Shown here piece by piece: positions 25,557-30,898 of a stretch of DNA of 30,898 nt; within the stretch, counting starts at the first letter, position 1; each line of letters begins with the position of its first letter. The stretch lies in assembly GCA_946999025.1 (NCBI GenBank), contig CAMQBP010000004.1, positions 1 to 30,898 on the forward strand, read 5' to 3'. This DNA is from an uncultured Prevotella sp. GTDB taxonomy: Bacteria; Bacteroidota; Bacteroidia; Bacteroidales; Bacteroidaceae. A program made the position numbers and the translations under genes. The notes below the pieces were generated by a model that searched no databases, was not told the DNA's origin, and saw only the letters and a program-made list of their open reading frames with translations.

Positions 25557-27419
25557 TTAGTTCGCTGTTGAAGGCCAGCCTTCAGTTTGTGTCAGCTGAT
25601 AGCCTTTGTTTTTATAATCAACGATCTGGTTGGTGCCAATTGGGGCAAGATACGGATTCACATTTGGAAGATCCAGGAATGGGAATCGTGGTAAATTTTC
25701 TAATGGATAGAAGAATCCTACCATCTCTGCACCGTTAGTTCCATCAAACGTCACCTTTTTACCATTGGCTTTCACCACGCGGATTTTCTTGGCGTTGGCG
25801 GCTTTCAGTTGGTCTTTTGCTTCCTTGGGGAAGTTAACCCATGTACCTATCAATAAATCTTCGTTGGCCTCTGTGTCCATGTAATTGAGTTTTCCCCAAC
25901 GACGAAGATCAATAATACGAGCATATTCAAAAGCAAGTTCCATTCTGCGTTCGCGACGGATTTCCCACAACAACGGCGAAACCGATTTATCTCTGTTCGG
26001 ATCTTGGTTGAGATTGGTTAACTGCATCGGGGCTGTTTTCTTCACACCTTTTGCAATGGCCTCCTTTGCCAACGGACGATTGCGAATCTTATTGATAGAA
26101 ATATCGATGTCGGTTTGCATCACTGCGGGACCACCCACTGTGGCATATTCTGCCTTTGCTTCAATCCAGTTCAACAAAACTTCAGCATATCTCATCACAG
26201 GGTAAGCTGTAACGTTCTTTTCTCCCTGAAACTCTGCTGCCGGAGTTCCACCAGTTTTCAGATAATCCAAAGCTTGGCGGGGAATAAATTTAGTAATATA
26301 CAGATAAGAACTTTTAGACAAAGATGTTGGAGCATCATAGAACGAAGCTTCAAAGCGCGAGTCACGAGTCTTTATCATGTTCTCCATAGAGAAATCTTTG
26401 GCGTTTTGAACATCAGAAGTCTGATAATCCTTGCCGTCTGTACAAATAAACGACTTGATTAAATCCAAGTTTGGTCCTACGTCCGTAGGAGAGTTCATGT
26501 TACATTTCGAGGCTACACAATGAGTGATGCCCTGACCGGGATCATATCGTCTGTAAAGTATGCAATCTTTGGTCTTTGCGAGATCTGTAGATCCGAACAA
26601 AGAACGGAAATCCAGTTCAATGTCATACTTTCCGCTATTGATGACCATGTCTCCAGCTTCTATTGCCAGTTGGAAAAATTTGCTTGCTCTTTCGTCATTG
26701 TGATAGTAATACTTCTGCCAACTGCCTTCAAAAAGTGCCCATCTTGAAACAAACGAAGCAACAACATAGCGATTCACATACATTTCTCCGTCATTCAGTC
26801 GCACGTTTTGCATGGCATAAACAAGATCATTGTAAACAGAATCCATCACTTCATTGCGTGGTGTGCGGTCTTTATACAATGCATCGTAATCAGTATTCTT
26901 GACTTCATGGTTATAATAAGGCACATCACCAAACACATTCACTAAACGAGCATATTCTAACCCTCTGAAGAAGCGAGCTACTCCCATCCAATGATTGTAC
27001 GCATTGGCATTGAGCACACTTCCCATATCTCTTTCTAAACGGTCAATCATCACATTAGACTTGCGAATCCAGGAGAAGTTCCATGTCGGACCAGCAAAAT
27101 CACTTTTCCACATGAGCCCCAAAGACGTACTACCTATCGAAGTAGGAACTACACGGTCAAACTGAGGCTGAGTCGAAAGGGTGACTACATCATCGTTAAA
27201 GTTATAAGTTGTTGGCGTATATGCTACGTCAGAAAATTTCAAACCATACCCGACAAAGAAATACGAGTAAAATGAATTGGCATACAAACGAACCTTTTGT
27301 TCGTTGTTCCAGTAGGTATCATCTTCGGCTGTAGTTATCGAAGGACGATCCAATATGTCGTTGCAACTCGTAAAGATTGCAGCACATATAATGAATAATA
27401 AAAATTTATATCGTCTCAT
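25557..27419 (-). CDS. SusD/RagB-family surface nutrient-binding lipoprotein (pair 2)
   Basis: Lid lipoprotein of the upstream SusC. The 620-residue precursor starts MRRYKFLLFIICAAIFTSC with lipobox Cys19, then NDILDRPSIT. Family motifs are FFRGLEYARLVNVFGDVPYY (about 135-155 of the precursor), an asparagine/aspartate-rich middle region and EIRRERRMELAFEYARIIDL near the end. I chose 27419 because the longer start (27455) would overlap the SusC stop and displace the signal peptide; with 27419 the genes are 11 bp apart. It is second in the six-gene operon that also encodes the GHL10 hydrolase and the amidase, so its ligand is presumably their product. Confidence 0.95.
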   Translation of the reverse strand: MRRYKFLLFIICAAIFTSCNDILDRPSITTAEDDTYWNNEQKVRLYANSFYSYFFVGYGLKFSDVAYTPTTYNFNDDVVTLSTQPQFDRVVPTSIGSTSLGLMWKSDFAGPTWNFSWIRKSNVMIDRLERDMGSVLNANAYNHWMGVARFFRGLEYARLVNVFGDVPYYNHEVKNTDYDALYKDRTPRNEVMDSVYNDLVYAMQNVRLNDGEMYVNRYVVASFVSRWALFEGSWQKYYYHNDERASKFFQLAIEAGDMVINSGKYDIELDFRSLFGSTDLAKTKDCILYRRYDPGQGITHCVASKCNMNSPTDVGPNLDLIKSFICTDGKDYQTSDVQNAKDFSMENMIKTRDSRFEASFYDAPTSLSKSSYLYITKFIPRQALDYLKTGGTPAAEFQGEKNVTAYPVMRYAEVLLNWIEAKAEYATVGGPAVMQTDIDISINKIRNRPLAKEAIAKGVKKTAPMQLTNLNQDPNRDKSVSPLLWEIRRERRMELAFEYARIIDLRRWGKLNYMDTEANEDLLIGTWVNFPKEAKDQLKAANAKKIRVVKANGKKVTFDGTNGAEMVGFFYPLENLPRFPFLDLPNVNPYLAPIGTNQIVDYKNKGYQLTQTEGWPSTAN

Positions 27420-27430
27420 AATTTCTTTAA

Positions 27431-30400
27431 TTAAAAGGATAATTGAATACCGCAAGAAACAGACTTGAACACAGGAGTTCCTGTTCCCGTACGTGAAAGA
27501 TTGTATTTACTGCTAAACATAGAGTATCCAGAGATGGCTTCAGGATCAATTGGCAAACCTCTCAATTTGTCAAAGGTGAAGAAATTCTCTAACGACAGAT
27601 ACACTCTCGCTTTAGTTAAATATAAACTCGACAACAAATTCTTGGGTAAAGAATATCCCATGTTGATGTTTTTAATTCTCAGGTATGCCATATTCAGTAG
27701 ATATTTGCTTTGAACTTGCATGCCGAAGCCAGAGTTTGAACCACCTAAATCCCAAGCTCTTGGATAGAATGCATCTGTGCGTTCAGGTGTCCAATATTCT
27801 GTTGCAAATGTTTTTGGCATAGCGCCTTCCTTAGCACTATATCCTGGTATGGCCAGTTGACCACTACCCCAGATCTTACGCTTGCCAATGCCTTGGCAGA
27901 AGATGGAAAAGTCGAAACCTTTATAATCCAATCCAAATCTGAAACTGTATTCATAACGCGGTGTAGAGTTTCCTATAACCTTTAAATCACCATGATCTCC
28001 ATTGGTTGCTGCACCAGGAGTGATGTAACCATCATGATCCACATCGACAAACTTGACGTCACCAGGGGCAAACATCAACTTATCACCGTTTTCATAATGT
28101 ACCTGATAAACCGGGTATTTGGTCGACTGCTGGTTGGTTTTGCGTATGGTACCTTTATAAATGACGTTCGTTTTAACAAGATTTCCATTGGTATCATAAA
28201 CAAAATCATCTTTTTGGAACAAACGATCCGTTACCAATCCATAGATGTCACCATAACGTCTACCCGTTGAATACGAGTTATAAACTGAACGATTTTCCCA
28301 AGGAATCAAATAATCTGCACCTTTCGTAATATCAGTATAAGAATCGGAAATCATGGCTGTCATATTAATACCTAAGCCATTTTCAAACCGATGTCTATAA
28401 TCTAATGACAATTCCCAACCTCTGGTTCTCAAGTCTCCATAGTTACCTTGTGGAGCACCAGTTCCCAATGTTACAGGAAGACTTTCGCCAGGTATAATCA
28501 TGTCCTTCGTATAACGCTGGAACCAATCAAAAGTTAGTCCTAACTCGTTCTTAAAGAAGCGCAAATCTACACCGAAATCCAATGTTTCAATTCGCTGCCA
28601 CGAAATATCATAATCGATGATTGATGGTGTTCCATAGTACTTTCTCTTGCTGCTTTCAATACCAAGCCAATTAGAATCTCCACCACCAAGAATTGATTTG
28701 TAGAGCGTGTTGGAAACTGTCTGGTCGCCAATGCTACCCCATGAAGCCCTCAACTTTCCGAAAGAGAAAACCTTGGAAATCGACTCCATGAAAGCTTCGT
28801 TACTAAACACCCATCCTGCAGAGAACGAGGGGAACCATTCCCATCTTAAATGACTGGGGAATTTTGATGAACCATCGCGGCGTATGTTGCCCTCCAATAG
28901 GTATCTGTCTGCAAAATTATAGTTGATACGTCCGAAGAAGCCCATCTGTCCTTCCCAGAAACGGTCACCTGATATAAATTGATCGCCGGTGGCCAATGGG
29001 AACTGAGGATTCTCCAAATCAATCAAATCGTTTTTCTGTCCTTGCATCCATCTGCCCTTACTTGCAACTGCATTCATACCAGCCATGAACTTAAACGCAT
29101 GTTCTTTCTCCTGATCGAGATACAAGTTATAAGTGGTATATGCGTTGACTGTATTTCTGTTCACAAATCGATTGTAACCCTTGACATTGGATGCTGTGTT
29201 GTTAGAGAAATATTTCTGCAGCGGGAAGGTATAGGCTCTCATCGTTCCGTCAGGAGAAACATTGCCGTTCTCATCTACGAAGACTGGTTTTCCATCCACG
29301 AACAATTCAGAAGGGCTGTACCATGTTTGCCCTGCTTCATATTGCATGACAGAAGAATTACGCTCCTGCATTTGATGGTCGTAAGTATAATCAAATTTTA
29401 AATCCCAATCTTTGGTAAAATTGACGGTAAAGCCTAAATTGATGTTATAATATTTATTTTCAAAATTGTCGGTATTAGAGGCCCCCATTTCGTATGCAGC
29501 CTCACGCAAATTGTGACCATTTTCGGTAACACCAATAGGCATCAATGCACTCCATCTGTACAAATAAAGCCATGGGTCGGCTACAGTTGTGCCCACACCA
29601 GGATATCGCTTGTTGCGATCCGAATAGATAGAACTTGCTCTGATGGACAGATATTTGTTGATTTCCGAATTGATGCTGATTGAAGCGTTGTAACGTTTGA
29701 AATCATCAATTTTCGCAGCTCTTGACATTCCGCTCTGTCCTAAATAACCCAAACCTATGTTGTAAGACGTTTTACCTGACTTGCCCGAAAAAGATAGATT
29801 ATGAGTTTGTGTTGGAGTCCAGGAACGAATCATGGCTTTCACGCCATCGTAAATACGGTAGCCATATTTGTTTACGCCGTCAAACATCCAGTCACGACCA
29901 TACACAACCGGATCATTCCACTTAACAGAACCTCCATACTTTTCCTGCCATTGCAATATCTTTTCAAAGCTCTCATCGCTGACACGCCAAAAACCTCCAG
30001 CAGGCATTGGACTCTGGCGATTCTTGTGTGCATCAAGGGTATATCTCAAACCGTCGATTCCTCCCATTTCAATTTTCTTCGCTGGGTCTTGCCAAGAGAA
30101 GTTGTTCGAATAATTCACTTCAAACTTGTCTTTCTTGGTACCACTCTTGGTCGTAATTAAAACTACACCGAAAGCTGCTTTAGAACCATAAATAGAGGCT
30201 GAAGCGGCATCCTTTAACACCGAAATTGATTCAATATCATCAGGATTCACCATCTGAATACTTGGAATCTCTACATTATCTAATAAGATAAGCGGATTGC
30301 TCGAACCTTTAATAGAACCTATTTGTCCACGTATCTTAATCAGAGGCTCCGACCCAATTTCACCAGTTGGTATTCTAACATTCAAGCCTGGAACCGCTCC

Positions 30401-30874
30401 TTGCAATCCACGACCAACATCGGCTATAGGACGACTGCTCAGAGATTTGTCAAGATCTACACTGGCCACAGCGCCCGTCAAGTTGGCTTTCTTCTGCGTA
30501 CCATAACCCACAACAACTACTTCTGAGAGCTGTCCGGCATCTTCCTCAAGCTTTACTTGCATGTTGTCACTTGCTCGAAGCGTTACCGTTTTGTACCCCA
30601 CGTAAGAAATTTGAAGCTTAGTACCAGCATTCACAGAAAGTGTAAAACGACCGTTTACATCCGAAATCGTACCTGACGACGTTTTACCAACCACAATAAT
30701 CGTGGCACCCACAATCGGTTCGCCGTGGGCATCAAGTACGATACCACGAACGGCTTGCTGTTGCATCATCACACCAGGCAAGTTCAAATCACTCGCTGAT
30801 GCCAGCATCGGTTGGGACGCAAAAGCACTACCTGCGACCGTAAGTATCGCACATAGATAATTTTTTGTTTTCAT
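27431..30874 (-). CDS. SusC/RagA-family TonB-dependent outer-membrane transporter (pair 2)
   Basis: First gene of the six-gene operon; imports the product captured by SusD. The 1147-residue product has the same first 38 residues as the other SusC (MKTKNYLCAILTVAGSAF onward). It then has a carboxypeptidase-regulatory-like domain (about 43-110), VVVVGYGTQKKANLTGAV (119-136), the plug with SVLKDAASASIYGSKAAFGV and a barrel ending KSVSCGIQLSF. Start and signal peptide are unambiguous. The window stops 24 bp upstream of the ATG, so promoter and any sigma/anti-sigma regulator are out of view. The barrel differs greatly from that of pair 1, indicating different cargo. Confidence 0.96.
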   Translation of the reverse strand: MKTKNYLCAILTVAGSAFASQPMLASASDLNLPGVMMQQQAVRGIVLDAHGEPIVGATIIVVGKTSSGTISDVNGRFTLSVNAGTKLQISYVGYKTVTLRASDNMQVKLEEDAGQLSEVVVVGYGTQKKANLTGAVASVDLDKSLSSRPIADVGRGLQGAVPGLNVRIPTGEIGSEPLIKIRGQIGSIKGSSNPLILLDNVEIPSIQMVNPDDIESISVLKDAASASIYGSKAAFGVVLITTKSGTKKDKFEVNYSNNFSWQDPAKKIEMGGIDGLRYTLDAHKNRQSPMPAGGFWRVSDESFEKILQWQEKYGGSVKWNDPVVYGRDWMFDGVNKYGYRIYDGVKAMIRSWTPTQTHNLSFSGKSGKTSYNIGLGYLGQSGMSRAAKIDDFKRYNASISINSEINKYLSIRASSIYSDRNKRYPGVGTTVADPWLYLYRWSALMPIGVTENGHNLREAAYEMGASNTDNFENKYYNINLGFTVNFTKDWDLKFDYTYDHQMQERNSSVMQYEAGQTWYSPSELFVDGKPVFVDENGNVSPDGTMRAYTFPLQKYFSNNTASNVKGYNRFVNRNTVNAYTTYNLYLDQEKEHAFKFMAGMNAVASKGRWMQGQKNDLIDLENPQFPLATGDQFISGDRFWEGQMGFFGRINYNFADRYLLEGNIRRDGSSKFPSHLRWEWFPSFSAGWVFSNEAFMESISKVFSFGKLRASWGSIGDQTVSNTLYKSILGGGDSNWLGIESSKRKYYGTPSIIDYDISWQRIETLDFGVDLRFFKNELGLTFDWFQRYTKDMIIPGESLPVTLGTGAPQGNYGDLRTRGWELSLDYRHRFENGLGINMTAMISDSYTDITKGADYLIPWENRSVYNSYSTGRRYGDIYGLVTDRLFQKDDFVYDTNGNLVKTNVIYKGTIRKTNQQSTKYPVYQVHYENGDKLMFAPGDVKFVDVDHDGYITPGAATNGDHGDLKVIGNSTPRYEYSFRFGLDYKGFDFSIFCQGIGKRKIWGSGQLAIPGYSAKEGAMPKTFATEYWTPERTDAFYPRAWDLGGSNSGFGMQVQSKYLLNMAYLRIKNINMGYSLPKNLLSSLYLTKARVYLSLENFFTFDKLRGLPIDPEAISGYSMFSSKYNLSRTGTGTPVFKSVSCGIQLSF

Positions 30875-30898
30875 AGACCCAAAATTTAAGTTAATAAT
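30535..30898 (-). repeat. Near-identical susC 5' end, copy 2 (copy 1 at about 17000-17361)
   Basis: The DNA covering the N-terminal codons and the 24 bases before the ATG matches the corresponding part of the other SusC gene closely. In the 113 bases up to and including the start codon I count five differences, all synonymous, and the 24 upstream bases are identical. Both copies lie in the same orientation about 13.5 kb apart. The repeat may continue beyond the window edge. Confidence 0.85.

Noticed and set aside
17000..30898. Composite transposon or insertion sequence bounded by the repeated susC 5' ends
   Set aside because: The repeats are coding and in direct orientation, with no transposase, terminal inverted repeats or target duplication in between.

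Overview
The window looks like a chromosomal segment of a Bacteroidales bacterium, most probably Prevotella or a close relative. The evidence is two SusC/SusD pairs with the usual lipoprotein signals, a bS16 protein with a long Ala/Glu tail, a type IX secretion C-terminal tail, AT-rich start regions with little Shine-Dalgarno sequence, and repeated promoters of the Bacteroidetes form TTTG-N19/20-TAnnTTTG. No tRNA, rRNA, insertion sequence, phage or CRISPR feature was seen.

Left part (1-12,250) holds mostly core genes. groES-groEL (minus strand, groEL cut by the window edge) is followed by galE (+), rpsP (+), a GNAT acetyltransferase (+), ettA (-), riboflavin synthase (-), a TolC-type outer-membrane factor (+), a HAD phosphatase (-) and mltG (+). 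Two regulatory arrangements stand out. First, groES has no visible CIRCE element or ordinary promoter. It has a near-consensus sigma-54 promoter behind three copies of a TGYCA-N4-TGTCAGT element. Second, the riboflavin synthase gene lies behind a strong promoter and a roughly 230-nt structured leader ending in an intrinsic terminator 16 nt before the start codon. This is the architecture of an attenuator or riboswitch, but I cannot match it to a known class.

Right part (12,250-30,898) is one polysaccharide-utilization-like region, entirely on the minus strand. The upstream operon reads SusC - SusD - propeller lipoprotein - GHL10 (DUF187) glycoside hydrolase lipoprotein - TolB-like propeller - a 1250-residue amidase, and it ends in a strong terminator. 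The last gene joins a complete Amidase_3 domain (zinc ligands H35, E66 and H136; catalytic E231), a regulatory-like beta domain, a long propeller region and a type IX secretion tail. Directly downstream, a second SusC-SusD pair has its own promoter and terminator. GHL10 enzymes include E. coli DigH, which cuts glycan strands stripped of peptides, and Amidase_3 enzymes do the stripping. I therefore infer a locus for harvesting peptidoglycan: cleavage outside the cell by the secreted amidase and the lipoprotein hydrolase, then capture and import by SusCD. The substrate is an inference, not shown by the sequence.

The two SusC genes share an almost identical 5' end, covering the leader next to the start codon, the signal peptide and the N-terminal domain. 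They diverge strongly beyond about residue 137, which suggests recombination or gene conversion confined to the 5' end.
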